A stretch of 64,000 nucleotides of DNA from Pseudomonadota bacterium (GTDB taxonomy: Bacteria; Pseudomonadota; Gammaproteobacteria; Eutrophobiales; Eutrophobiaceae): NCBI GenBank assembly GCA_013112535.1, contig JABFGI010000001.1, positions 124,001-188,000 on the forward strand. Reading direction: 5' to 3'. How positions within the stretch are numbered: the first letter of the stretch is position 1; every line of letters starts with the position of its first letter. Positions 17,318 through 27,864 of the stretch are shown here, in pieces. Below the pieces are notes generated by a model that made no database searches, was not told the origin of the DNA, and saw only the letters and a list, made by a program, of their open reading frames with translations. The translations under genes were made by a program, and so were the position numbers.

Positions 17318-17515
17318 TTGTTTGATATTAATTTTACGGACTTGCTGACTGCATTAGCGCTGGTATTTGTGTTCGAAGGTTTGATGCCATTTATAAATCC
17401 AGAGAGTATGCGTAAAGTATATTTATTGGCTGCGCAGATGGATAATCAGACATTACGTTTTTTAGGTGTCACTAGCATGCTGATCGGCTTGATACTGCTC
17501 TATGTTGTGAAATAA
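17318..17515 (+). CDS. yjeT: DUF2065 small membrane protein (YjeT family)
   Basis: A 65-aa protein with two hydrophobic helices: LLTALALVFVFEGLMPFINP near the start and FLGVTSMLIGLILLYVV at the end. It matches YjeT in length, position after hflC, and the GLMPFxNP motif. The start is a TTG with AAAGGA at about 17300. It is thought to be a membrane component of unknown function. Confidence 0.88.
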   Translation: MFDINFTDLLTALALVFVFEGLMPFINPESMRKVYLLAAQMDNQTLRFLGVTSMLIGLILLYVVK

Positions 17516-17530
17516 AATTTTATATTTATT

Positions 17531-18712
17531 ATGACTATAAATAATCGCTGGTTATTGCCGGAAGGTGTTGAAGAAATATTGCCACCGAAGGCAATGCAAC
17601 TTGAACACCTGTGTCGAACAATAATTGATCTGCTTTCAACATGGGGGTATGAATTCGTTATTCCTCCAATGATTGAATACCTTGAGTCTTTACTAACCGG
17701 TACTGGTGAAGATCTTGATTTAAAAACTTTTAAACTTACCGATCAACTGAGCGGTCGTTTGATGGGTATACGTGCAGATATGACGCCACAAGTAGCACGA
17801 ATTGACGCGCATTTATTGAAACGCGATACACCAACCAGACTTTGTTATCTCGGTTCTGTATTACACACTCGCCCCGGCAAGTCTGGTGAAACACGTTCGC
17901 CATTACAATTAGGTGCTGAGCTATACGGTCACGCTGGTGTTGCAAGTGATATTGAGATTGTAAAGTTGATGTTATCAACGCTTCGACATGTTGGTATTAA
18001 TCAGACCTATATTGATCTTGGCCATATCGGTGTTTTCCGTGCATTGAGTACTGAATCAACTTTAAATGATGAACAACAATCTGCCGTGTTTGAAGCATTG
18101 CAACGCAAGGCAAAAGACGAGTTAAAGTCTTTATACAAAGACTGGAATATCAATGACGATGCAAGTAAAGCATTACTTGACCTTGTTGATCTTAATGGTG
18201 ACGTATCTGTATTGAACGAAGCTGAAAAACTGTTTAATAAAATTTCTTCTGAAGTTACTAACTATATTAAAGAAATAAAAGCATTAGCTGACTCTATAAA
18301 AAACGAGTCTGACATCACTATTAATATTGATTTGGCAGAATTGCGTGGTTATCACTATCACACGGGCATGGTCTATACTGCATTTGTTCCAGGTAAGGGA
18401 GAAGGTATTGCCTTTGGTGGTCGTTACGATGATATTGGGAGTGCGTTTGGTCGTGCCAGACCTGCTACCGGATTTAGTCTGGATGTAAAATCATTATTAC
18501 AATTCCAGAATATCGAGAAACCTGTGGCAAAAAGAATTTTTGCTCCGGCTTCTGATGAAGTTTCATTGCAGAGAAAAATTAATGAATTACGAAATTCAGG
18601 GGAAACTGTTGTTCAGGAATTAGCAGGACAACAGGCAACAGCAAGTCAAATGGATTGTGATCAGGAACTCGTGCCGGGTAATGGCGAGTGGGATTTAAAA
18701 GAAATTAAATAA
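17531..18712 (+). CDS. hisZ: ATP phosphoribosyltransferase regulatory subunit HisZ
   Basis: HisZ is a HisS paralogue that binds and regulates the short form of HisG in the first step of histidine synthesis. The 393-aa protein has the class II synthetase-like core (PPMIEYLESL, GIRADMTPQVARIDAH, GRYDDIGSAFGRARPATGFS) but no HisS C-terminal anticodon-binding domain. Its position before purA is typical of gammaproteobacteria that use hetero-octameric HisGZ. hisG is not in the window. Confidence 0.95.
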   Translation: MTINNRWLLPEGVEEILPPKAMQLEHLCRTIIDLLSTWGYEFVIPPMIEYLESLLTGTGEDLDLKTFKLTDQLSGRLMGIRADMTPQVARIDAHLLKRDTPTRLCYLGSVLHTRPGKSGETRSPLQLGAELYGHAGVASDIEIVKLMLSTLRHVGINQTYIDLGHIGVFRALSTESTLNDEQQSAVFEALQRKAKDELKSLYKDWNINDDASKALLDLVDLNGDVSVLNEAEKLFNKISSEVTNYIKEIKALADSIKNESDITINIDLAELRGYHYHTGMVYTAFVPGKGEGIAFGGRYDDIGSAFGRARPATGFSLDVKSLLQFQNIEKPVAKRIFAPASDEVSLQRKINELRNSGETVVQELAGQQATASQMDCDQELVPGNGEWDLKEIK

Positions 18713-18757
18713 TAACATTTGGGGAGAACGATATCACTGGGCGATTATTTATCGTGA

Positions 18758-20080
<1,323 letters not shown>

Positions 20081-20098
20081 GTATTGATAAATAAATTT

Positions 20099-20830
20099 TT
20101 ATCTTCGCATGTGTTCAAATAACCCGTATTCCCATTGTCGGATTGCCATAACAACCGTTGTACCATAACGGTCATTTAACGGTAAGCCTGCGTCACTGTC
20201 ATTTAAGTCATTAAATTCGTTAACCAGCTTTTCCATTTTCTTCTGGAACACAGCATTGGAATTTTCTGCTAGCATGCCATTGATAACGACCAGTCGTTCA
20301 TTGGTTTTATTAAATCGGGCACTAAAAAATTCTTTTTCTACTTTAGATTGAAAGAATTTTTGAATCGGCCCGTTTTCTATCCAGGTAAAATTAGATGTAA
20401 CAAGAAGTTTAATTTTGTTTTTTGGTAGCAAATCGATTATTTTTAGCCGATCCAGTTTTGCCAGATATTGAATACATTCCATTTCTGTAATTTTGTAACG
20501 CGATACAATATCGTTCAGAGTCCAACGATTTAAAACACAGACTGTGACTAACAATAAAGACAAATCATTAACAATTTCCTTTTCCTGCATTTCTGTAAGT
20601 TGGCTAATATTGGACTCGTCTTCTTTCATCAAAGTTAATAAGTCGGTTATTTCAATATCCATACACTGACATAGCTGTTCCAGTCTTTTCAGGGTAAAGT
20701 TCTTTTCAGAAAACATTCGCTTTATACTAGCTTCGGACATATCAATTTTTTTGGCGATATCAGCGTAGGTAAGGCCATGTCCCTTGAGCGCTTTTTTCAG
20801 GGTATTTATCAGATGAAGTGTTTGAGCCAT
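20099..20830 (-). CDS. XRE-family transcriptional regulator
   Basis: The 243-aa protein has an N-terminal helix-turn-helix at about residues 14-50 (GLTYADIAKKIDMSEASIKRMFSE) and a longer C-terminal region without a recognised ligand domain. I chose ATG 20830 over the GTG at 20839 because relatives begin with Met-Ala-x-Thr-Leu-x-Leu-Ile-Asn. It is divergent from the lysophospholipid acyltransferase fusion with a 132-base intergenic region, so it could control that gene and itself. Two AGAAGT hexamers 10 bp apart (20831 and 20841) sit at its start. Confidence 0.8.
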   Translation of the reverse strand: MAQTLHLINTLKKALKGHGLTYADIAKKIDMSEASIKRMFSEKNFTLKRLEQLCQCMDIEITDLLTLMKEDESNISQLTEMQEKEIVNDLSLLLVTVCVLNRWTLNDIVSRYKITEMECIQYLAKLDRLKIIDLLPKNKIKLLVTSNFTWIENGPIQKFFQSKVEKEFFSARFNKTNERLVVINGMLAENSNAVFQKKMEKLVNEFNDLNDSDAGLPLNDRYGTTVVMAIRQWEYGLFEHMRR

Positions 20831-20962
20831 AGAAGTCACTAGAAGTAGTAATTATCAATACGAATAGAACATAAAAACAAGGCAATTACAATATTAGTTG
20901 TTTAATTTAAGACTAATCAGTAGTTTACAGGGAATTAAAAAAATAAGCAGGAGTTCTGTTAA

Positions 20963-23900
20963 ATGAAAGATCTATTTAAATTTCGTGGTTTTCTTCCATA
21001 CATTGTTATGGTTTTTCTAAATGCCTTTGTTGATCTGGGCCATAAGATCATAATCCAGAACACCGTTTTCAAGGTTTACGATGGCCAGGAACAAATAATC
21101 CTTACTGCAATCGTCAATGCATTAATACTCCTGCCATTTATTATGTTGCTATCTCCTGCAGGTTTTTGTGCAGATAAGTTTCCCAAGAATAAAGTCATGC
21201 GTGTCAGTGCATGGGCTGCTGTCGTAATTACACTTTGTATTACCTTGTTTTATTATCTGGGCTGGTTCTGGCCAGCATTTGCCATGACGTTTATGTTGGC
21301 ATTACAAAGTGCATTTTATTCACCTGCTAAATATGGGTACATCAAGGAATTAGTGGGTAAAGATCATTTAGCTTCAGCCAATGGTCTGGTCCAGGCCGCA
21401 ACAACGATCGCTATCCTTACCGGTATATTTGCTTTTTCAATTTTGTTTGAACATTTTCTGGCCGATGTGGTCTTGCTTGACACTTCTTTTTTACTGCAAA
21501 GTATTGCGCCAATAGGTTGGGCATTAGTTGCATTTAGTGTTGTCGAATTATTATTTGCTTATAGCTTGCCGCAAAAACAACCGATTGATGACGCAATGAA
21601 TTTTAACTTGCATACCTATACCAGTGGTTCATATCTAAAATCAAACATGCGCGTTATTACTAATCGTGAAGTTATCTTTTTATCGGTTATAGGCTTGTCT
21701 ATTTTTTGGTCGCTTTCTCAAGTTATGTTGGCAGCATTCCCGGCGCATGCAAAGGAAACAATGGGTATTATGAATACTGTCATGATTCAGGGTACCTTAG
21801 CTTGTGCCGGTATAGGTATTATGATGGGTTCACTTATTGCAGGACGCATTTCGAAAACGCATATTGAAACAGGCATGATACCTATAGGTTCAATCGGTAT
21901 TGCACTTTGTTTAGTCGTTTTACCTATTGTCGATAATATTTATTTTCAGATGCTTAACTTTCTTGCCTGGGGTGTATTTGGTGGTTTATTGCTGATACCA
22001 CTTAATGCATTGATACAGTTCCATGCCGAAGAAGATGAAATGGGCCGGGTTCTGGCTGGTAATAACTTCATACAAAATATTTTCATGTTGAGTTTTCTTG
22101 GCCTAACTGTTTTGTTTGCTGTAGTGGGCATGAACAGTGTTGGGCTTTTTAATATTTTATTGGTCGTCGCGATTGTTGGGACGATTTATACCGTTTATAA
22201 ATTACCACAATCATTAGTCCGTTTTATTGTTAGTTATATTATCGGGCATCGTTATCGTCTTGAAGTGTTGGGTTTAAAAAATATTCCTGAAACAGGTGGC
22301 GTGTTGATGCTAGGTAATCATATAAGCTGGATAGACTGGGGTATTATCCAAATGGCATCACCTCGACCAATACGTTTCGTTATGATTCGTAATATTTATG
22401 AACGTTGGTATCTAAAATGGTTTCTCGATATTTTTAATGTTATTCCTGTATCTGCCGGTGCGAGTAAAGGTGCGCTACAGGAAATTAATAACAGTTTAAA
22501 TAATGGCGATGTTGTTTGTTTATTCCCTGAAGGAACGATTAGTCGTACGGGTCAGTTAGCTGAATTCCAACGTGGCTATGAAAAAGCAGTAGAAAATGCG
22601 AATGCGGTTATATTGCCTTTTTATATTCGAGGTTTGTGGGGCAGCTGGTTTTCTCGCTCAAGTGAAAAACTAAAAAATATCCGTAGTACCGGTATTAAAC
22701 ACGACATCATTGTTTCTTTTGGAGAACAATTACCAACAGAAACAACACCGGAGAATTTAAAGAAACGTATTTTTGATTTATCGATTGATTCATGGGAACA
22801 CTACACTAGTCATCTACCAACAATTGGTTCTGCGTTTATTGACACAGCAAAACGTAATGGTGATGAATTAACCGTTGCAGATTCAATTGCCGGACCATTA
22901 AATGGCAATAAATTTTTAACCGGTGTTATTTGTTTTTCAAGATTGATAAAGAAACAATCTCCAGAACAAAATGTTGGTTTGTTATTGCCCACCAGTAGCG
23001 CCGGATGTATAGCCAACATGGCATGTATTCTTCGTGGTAAGACAGTCGTGAATTTAAACTTCACGGCCAGTCGTGAAGCATTACAAGGTGCAGTAACCAA
23101 AGCAGGTATTAAATCAATTGTTACTTCGCGAAAGTTTATGGAAAAACTGGTTAAGAAGGGAGTTGATTTAAACGATGCCTTCCCCGAAAGCCAGTATATT
23201 TATATGGAAGATCTAAAGAAAGATATTAGCAAAACTACAAGTCTAGCTACGTTCCTGACTGTTTTGGCTTTGCCTGCTTGTTTATTAAAGCTGTTGTATT
23301 GTAAGGAAGTAGATATTAATTCACCTGCTGCCATTTTATTTTCAAGTGGTAGTGAAGGGTCACCAAAAGGTGTCATGTTAAGCCACCGCAATATCATGTC
23401 TAACTTGAAACAGATTTCGGACATGTTAAATACGCAGGACACCGATGTAGTTATGGCAAGCTTACCTTTGTTCCATGCCTTTGGTTTAACAGTAACAACA
23501 TTCATGCCGCTAGTAGAGGGTATACCAATGGTTTGTCATCCTGATCCAACCGATGCAGTTAATATAGCGAAAGCTATAGCCAAATATCGTGCAACCCTTT
23601 TTTGTGGTACATCAACATTTTTACGTCTCTATATTAAGAACCGTCGTATACATCCGCTGATGCTAGAGTCTTTACGAATTGTGATTGCTGGAGCTGAAAA
23701 ATTAAGTCCCGATGTACGTGAAGCATTCAAATTAAAATTCAATAAAGACATTTACGAAGGCTATGGTGCGACGGAAACGACACCGGTTGCCAGTGTTAAT
23801 ATTCCCGATGCACTCGATGTAAATTACTGGCAGGTTCAAAAAGGTAATAAACTCGGAACAGTTGGTATGCCATTGCCGGGTTCCAGTTTCCGCATTGTCG

Positions 23901-24412
23901 ATCCGGATTCATTAGATGAACTGGCAACAAGTGAAGATGGATTAATCCTAATCGGCGGTACGCAAGTTATGTTGGGTTATCTCGATGATGAAGAAAAGAC
24001 CAATGACGTCATTACTGAAATTAATGGAAAGCGTTGGTATAAAACAGGTGATAAAGGTCATCTTGATGAAGACGGTTTCCTGACCATAGTCGATCGCTAT
24101 TCACGCTTTGCTAAACTTGGCGGCGAAATGGTGAGTCTAACCGCAGTAGAAGAAACAATTCGTGCCGCATTAGATAAGCCCGAACTGGAATTGGTTGCGA
24201 TTAATGTCCCGGATGAAAAGAAGGGTGAAAAAATAGTAATTTTGATAGCAGAAGAAATCGAACTTGAAGACATTAAAAAAGCCATGCTCGAAACCAAAGC
24301 AAATCCATTAATGATTCCCTCAGAAGTAAAAGCAGTAGATGAAATACCGAAACTGGGAAGTGGTAAGACTGATTTTAAACTGGCGAAGAAGCTAACACTT
24401 GATAATTTATAA
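20963..24412 (+). CDS. MFS transporter / PlsC acyltransferase / acyl-ACP synthetase fusion (LplT-Aas type)
   Basis: A 1149-aa three-part protein. Residues about 1-410 are an MFS transporter with 11-12 hydrophobic segments, matching lysophospholipid flippase LplT. Residues about 430-620 are a PlsC-type acyltransferase with the HX4D catalytic motif in GNHISWID and FPEGTISRTG. Residues about 640-1140 are an AMP-binding acyl ligase with ILFSSGSEGSPKGV, GYGATETTP and a C-terminal GEMVSLTAVEE; the usual Lys near the end is in GSGKTDFKLAKK. In Escherichia coli, LplT imports lysophosphatidylethanolamine and Aas reacylates it; here both steps are in one chain. A GCAGGAG site precedes the start. Confidence 0.92.
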   Translation: MKDLFKFRGFLPYIVMVFLNAFVDLGHKIIIQNTVFKVYDGQEQIILTAIVNALILLPFIMLLSPAGFCADKFPKNKVMRVSAWAAVVITLCITLFYYLGWFWPAFAMTFMLALQSAFYSPAKYGYIKELVGKDHLASANGLVQAATTIAILTGIFAFSILFEHFLADVVLLDTSFLLQSIAPIGWALVAFSVVELLFAYSLPQKQPIDDAMNFNLHTYTSGSYLKSNMRVITNREVIFLSVIGLSIFWSLSQVMLAAFPAHAKETMGIMNTVMIQGTLACAGIGIMMGSLIAGRISKTHIETGMIPIGSIGIALCLVVLPIVDNIYFQMLNFLAWGVFGGLLLIPLNALIQFHAEEDEMGRVLAGNNFIQNIFMLSFLGLTVLFAVVGMNSVGLFNILLVVAIVGTIYTVYKLPQSLVRFIVSYIIGHRYRLEVLGLKNIPETGGVLMLGNHISWIDWGIIQMASPRPIRFVMIRNIYERWYLKWFLDIFNVIPVSAGASKGALQEINNSLNNGDVVCLFPEGTISRTGQLAEFQRGYEKAVENANAVILPFYIRGLWGSWFSRSSEKLKNIRSTGIKHDIIVSFGEQLPTETTPENLKKRIFDLSIDSWEHYTSHLPTIGSAFIDTAKRNGDELTVADSIAGPLNGNKFLTGVICFSRLIKKQSPEQNVGLLLPTSSAGCIANMACILRGKTVVNLNFTASREALQGAVTKAGIKSIVTSRKFMEKLVKKGVDLNDAFPESQYIYMEDLKKDISKTTSLATFLTVLALPACLLKLLYCKEVDINSPAAILFSSGSEGSPKGVMLSHRNIMSNLKQISDMLNTQDTDVVMASLPLFHAFGLTVTTFMPLVEGIPMVCHPDPTDAVNIAKAIAKYRATLFCGTSTFLRLYIKNRRIHPLMLESLRIVIAGAEKLSPDVREAFKLKFNKDIYEGYGATETTPVASVNIPDALDVNYWQVQKGNKLGTVGMPLPGSSFRIVDPDSLDELATSEDGLILIGGTQVMLGYLDDEEKTNDVITEINGKRWYKTGDKGHLDEDGFLTIVDRYSRFAKLGGEMVSLTAVEETIRAALDKPELELVAINVPDEKKGEKIVILIAEEIELEDIKKAMLETKANPLMIPSEVKAVDEIPKLGSGKTDFKLAKKLTLDNL

Positions 24413-24413
24413 A

Positions 24414-25196
24414 ATGAAAACAACAAAAGAAAAAATTGGTGTTTTATTAATTTTATGTTTTGGAATGATTGTGGTTGTTTCTTTTTTTATAGTGCCTCCG
24501 ATTGCGCAAGATACTATGTACCATCAATTTTCTGATAATAGTACTTATCTTGAGATTCCTAATACATCAAACGTACTATCTAATTTTTTCTTTCTGGTAG
24601 CTGGATGCCTGGGTTTTTTAACTGTATTAAAAAACAAAGATCTTAATATATTGTATGAAAATAAAGCTGCATATATAACGCTCTTCTTAAGTGCCGTATT
24701 AGTTTCTGTTGGTTCAGGTTATTATCATTTATATCCCTCTAACGATACTTTAGTCTGGGATCGACTTCCAATGACAATCGCATTTATGAGCTTGTTTTCC
24801 ATCGTTATAAGTGAGTTTGTTTCCATAAAGATTGGTAAAGCTATTTTATTGCCGATGATACTAGTTGGTATTTTATCGGTTATATACTGGTATATAACAG
24901 AAATGAGTGGAAAAGGTGACCTCCGTCCTTATGTTGCTGTTCAGTTTTTTCCTATAGTCGCGATTCCCGTGATGTTAATTATGTTCACTTCAGTATTCGA
25001 TAAATCAGGTCATTACTGGTGGTTACTTGTTACATATATACTTGCAAAATTATTCGAACATTATGATTTTGTTATACATGATATTTTGCTTGTCATTAGT
25101 GGTCATTCATTGAAGCATATTTCTGCAGCAATTGGCCTTTTCATACTAATTAAGGGTTATCGGACAATTGAAACACTTCCCAGACATACAGAGTAA
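24414..25196 (+). CDS. Ceramidase-like (alkaline ceramidase/CREST family) membrane protein
   Basis: A 260-aa protein with about seven membrane segments. It shows the pattern of alkaline ceramidase-like hydrolases: NTSNVLSNFFFLVAG, then SGYYHLYPSNDTLVWDRLP with His and Asp, and a late GHSLKHISAAIG with two His. In the superfamily these His and Asp residues hold a zinc used for amide hydrolysis. The gene begins one base after the fusion gene stops, so the two are coupled. Whether the substrate is a ceramide, an N-acyl lipid or something else cannot be told. ATG 24414 is preferred over a TTG inside the previous gene. Confidence 0.75.
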   Translation: MKTTKEKIGVLLILCFGMIVVVSFFIVPPIAQDTMYHQFSDNSTYLEIPNTSNVLSNFFFLVAGCLGFLTVLKNKDLNILYENKAAYITLFLSAVLVSVGSGYYHLYPSNDTLVWDRLPMTIAFMSLFSIVISEFVSIKIGKAILLPMILVGILSVIYWYITEMSGKGDLRPYVAVQFFPIVAIPVMLIMFTSVFDKSGHYWWLLVTYILAKLFEHYDFVIHDILLVISGHSLKHISAAIGLFILIKGYRTIETLPRHTE

Positions 25197-25278
25197 TGTT
25201 ATTAAAAAGTTTTCTATAATGATTAATCAACAGGATTATGATGGGATTGATTATCGACGATAAAGGTATTATCAATAA

Positions 25279-25365
25279 TGGTGCCCAGGAGAGGACTTGA
25301 ACCTCCACGGGATTACTCCCACTAGCACCTGAAGCTAGCGCGTCTACCAATTCCGCCACCTGGGC
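25279..25365 (-). tRNA. tRNA-Leu (anticodon CAG)
   Basis: On the minus strand the acceptor arms GCCCAGG and CCTGGGC pair, followed by A and an encoded CCA. The D-arm begins GGCGGAATTGGTAGACGCG, the anticodon stem CTAGC/GCTAG encloses the loop TTCAGGT (anticodon CAG at 25329-25331), there is a long variable arm of class II type (TGGGAGTAATCCC), and the T-loop is GTTCAAGTC. The long variable arm and identity elements make this leucine, reading CUG. Confidence 0.97.
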
Positions 25366-25388
25366 ATATATTAAGAAAGGCACCAAAT

Positions 25389-25503
25389 TTTATGTTGAGT
25401 TTATATTAACTCGTCGCGCTACGCGCGGTCGCATTAATACTAATGTGTCTACCCGCCGTTCACGCCGTCCTGACTACCACGGCATTTGAGCTTCCTGCTC
25501 ATC
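25389..25503. other. Spacer with GC-rich inverted repeats between tRNA-Leu and its remnant
   Basis: This stretch has no gene. It is richer in G+C than its surroundings and contains GCGCTACGCGC-type and GCCGT...ACGGC inverted repeats. It separates the intact tRNA-Leu from a degenerate copy of its 5' end. It may be a decayed repeat or mobile sequence. Confidence 0.4.
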
Positions 25504-25541
25504 ATTCTGCCACTTGGGCACATATTTAGATTGGCACTAAA
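25504..25541 (-). pseudogene. Degenerate copy of the tRNA-Leu 5' end and its upstream flank
   Basis: Bases 25504-25520 match tRNA bases 25350-25366 at 15 of 17 positions, covering the 5' acceptor strand and part of the D-arm. The adjoining 25521-25541 matches the tRNA upstream flank 25367-25387 at 16 of 21. The rest of the tRNA is not recognisable, so it cannot be functional. It looks like a partial local duplication. Confidence 0.65.
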
Positions 25542-25650
25542 ACATCTATCACCTGATAATTGCATACAATTGCATGTGTTATACTGCAGGAATCAGGAAC
25601 CGCGGACTTTAACCAGCCATCCTTATATTGTCAATTTGTCTTAAAAATAC

Positions 25651-27804
25651 ATGTCTAAAAAAAGAAAATCAGAGGAACAACCAAAGCGGAAATTCGACTT
25701 GCCGGAACGTGAAGCCATTATGGACTTTTTGCGTGAAGCAGGGCGGCCGCTGGCACGTAAACAGTTAGCCGATGCTTTTCTTATTCGTGATCCTGAAATT
25801 CGTCGTGCTCTGGGTCGTCGCCTAAAAGCGATGATGCGCGATGGACAATTAATGCGTAATCGTCGTGGTAGTTATGCCTTGATTGAAAAAATGGATTTAA
25901 TAAAAGGGCGTGTGATTGGCCATCCTGACGGTTATGGTTTTGTTGTGCCTGATGAAGGTGGTAAAGATTTATTTCTGTCCGCAAAACAGATGCGAACGAT
26001 TTTAAACGGTGATCGTGTATTGGTCAGGGAAGTCAGCGTTGATAAAAAAGGCAAACGTGAAGGTTCCCTGGTTGAAGTTCTGGAGCGGGCCAATCATCAA
26101 CTGGTCGGGCGGTTTTATGAAGATAGTGGAGTCGCTTATGTTGTACCGGATAATAAACGTATAAATCAAGACTTTTTAATTCCACCGAAAGAAAAGAAAA
26201 AAGCCAAAGATGGACAGTTTGTCGTTATGGAAATTGTGCATCAACCGGAAAAGCATCGGCAGCCGATTGGTAAAATAATCAATGTCATTGGTGACGGTCT
26301 TGAAGGCAGTATGGCCGTTGATATTGCTATACGCAGTTATGAACTGCCTTTTGAATGGCCGCATACTTTAGAATTAGAAACTAAAGATTTGAGAGATAAA
26401 ATAGATTTAGATGATCTCGAAAATAGAAAAGACATTCGTGACCTTCCATTAGTTACCATTGATGGAGCCGATGCACGTGACTTTGATGATGCGGTTTATT
26501 GTGAAAAAGAAGGAAATGGTTGGCGTTTGTTAGTTGCCATTGCTGATGTTTCTCACTATGTAAAAAATAAAACGGCATTAGATAGTGAAGCACGATTACG
26601 CGGCACCTCTGTTTATTTCCCCGACCGTGTTATTCCGATGCTTCCGGAAATATTATCCAATGGTTTGTGTTCACTTAAACCGGAAGTCGATCGCTATAGT
26701 CTGGTTTGTGAATTAAGTATTGATGTAAAAGGCAAGATTAAACGTTCATCATTTTTTAAAGGCATTATTAAATCTGCAGCACGTTTAACCTATGATGAAA
26801 TGCAATCGATAGTTGTCGATAAAGATCAAGCGGCCAGACAAAAACGAGAAAAAATTGTTACGCACCTGGATGATTTGTTTCAGCTCTATCAATGTTTGCA
26901 TGAACAGAGAAAGAAAAATGGATTAATTGATTTCTCTTCAATGGAAGCGAAATTTGAATTTGATGATGAAGGTCATATCGAAGCCATACATCAGGTAGAA
27001 CGAAATGAAGCACATCGCTTGATTGAAGAGATGATGTTGTCAGCCAATGTCGCTGCCGGTGAATTTCTTGAAAAACATGAAATACAGGGTTTGTACCGTA
27101 TACATGACACACCAAAGATTGAAAAACTTGATAATGTCCGTTCATTGTTATCACAAATCGGTTTATCTTTAGGTGGCGGTGAAGAACCCACGTCAAAAGA
27201 CTATGCGAAATTGATGAAAGTGATTCGCCAACGTGAAGATGCGCCCATGCTGGAAACTATTTTATTACGCAGCATGCCGTTGGCAGCTTATAGCATGATC
27301 AATGAAGGACACTTTGGCTTAGGCTTTCCGACTTATTCACACTTTACTTCACCGATACGTCGTTATCCTGATCTCATGGTACATCGTGCCATTGAACATA
27401 TTATTAATGGCAATATTGCCGAAACGTTTGAGTATTCCAAACAGGCCGTACTTGAACTGGCAGAACATTGTTCCATGACGGAGCGTCGTGCCGAAGAAGC
27501 ATCGCGCGATGCGGTTCAACGTCTTAAGTGTGCTTATATGAAAGATAAAGTGGGACAGGAATTTGAAGGTATCGTTAGTTCAGTCACAGCATTTGGTTTG
27601 TTTGTTGTGCTTGATGATATTTTTATTGAAGGATTAATTCATATTAGTAATCTACCGATAGATTATTATCATCACGATGAAGTAACACATACTTTGCGCG
27701 GTGAACGTGGAGGACAAGTTTTTAAATTAGGTCAACGTTTGAAAGTACTGGTTAGTAGAGTTGATATGGATGAACGAAAAATAGATTTTGAATTAATAGA
27801 TTAA
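25651..27804 (+). CDS. rnr: Ribonuclease R
   Basis: RNase R is a processive 3'-5' exoribonuclease that can unwind structured RNA. The 717-aa protein has an N-terminal winged helix (AIMDFLREAGRPLARKQLADAF), two cold-shock domains (GYGFVVPDEGGKDLFL), the RNB catalytic domain (IDGADARDFDDAVYCE with metal-binding Asp residues), and a C-terminal S1 domain (GIVSSVTAFGLFVVLDDIFIEGL). It ends right after S1 and lacks the long Lys-rich tail of the enteric enzyme. rlmB follows, as in many gammaproteobacteria. Confidence 0.97.
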   Translation: MSKKRKSEEQPKRKFDLPEREAIMDFLREAGRPLARKQLADAFLIRDPEIRRALGRRLKAMMRDGQLMRNRRGSYALIEKMDLIKGRVIGHPDGYGFVVPDEGGKDLFLSAKQMRTILNGDRVLVREVSVDKKGKREGSLVEVLERANHQLVGRFYEDSGVAYVVPDNKRINQDFLIPPKEKKKAKDGQFVVMEIVHQPEKHRQPIGKIINVIGDGLEGSMAVDIAIRSYELPFEWPHTLELETKDLRDKIDLDDLENRKDIRDLPLVTIDGADARDFDDAVYCEKEGNGWRLLVAIADVSHYVKNKTALDSEARLRGTSVYFPDRVIPMLPEILSNGLCSLKPEVDRYSLVCELSIDVKGKIKRSSFFKGIIKSAARLTYDEMQSIVVDKDQAARQKREKIVTHLDDLFQLYQCLHEQRKKNGLIDFSSMEAKFEFDDEGHIEAIHQVERNEAHRLIEEMMLSANVAAGEFLEKHEIQGLYRIHDTPKIEKLDNVRSLLSQIGLSLGGGEEPTSKDYAKLMKVIRQREDAPMLETILLRSMPLAAYSMINEGHFGLGFPTYSHFTSPIRRYPDLMVHRAIEHIINGNIAETFEYSKQAVLELAEHCSMTERRAEEASRDAVQRLKCAYMKDKVGQEFEGIVSSVTAFGLFVVLDDIFIEGLIHISNLPIDYYHHDEVTHTLRGERGGQVFKLGQRLKVLVSRVDMDERKIDFELID

Positions 27805-27864
27805 CCGGACTATTGAGTACTATTATTTTTCTTAATACGAATAATCAAGGTATGCCGCTCCAAC

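Noticed and set aside
17531-18712. Histidyl-tRNA synthetase (hisS)
   Set aside because: The protein lacks the C-terminal anticodon-binding domain and has the length and position (before purA) of HisZ.
20081-20098. Terminator between purA and the convergent regulator gene
   Set aside because: GATAAA/TTTATC can pair, but the stem is only six AT pairs in an AT-rich sequence and could be chance.
25246-25276. Bidirectional terminator between the ceramidase-like gene and tRNA-Leu
   Set aside because: ATTGATTAT and ATTATCAAT pair at 8 of 9 positions, but the loop is 13 bases and no T-run follows on either strand.
25470-25520. A second functional tRNA gene beside tRNA-Leu
   Set aside because: Only the first part of the acceptor strand and D-arm matches; there is no anticodon arm, T-arm or 3' acceptor strand.
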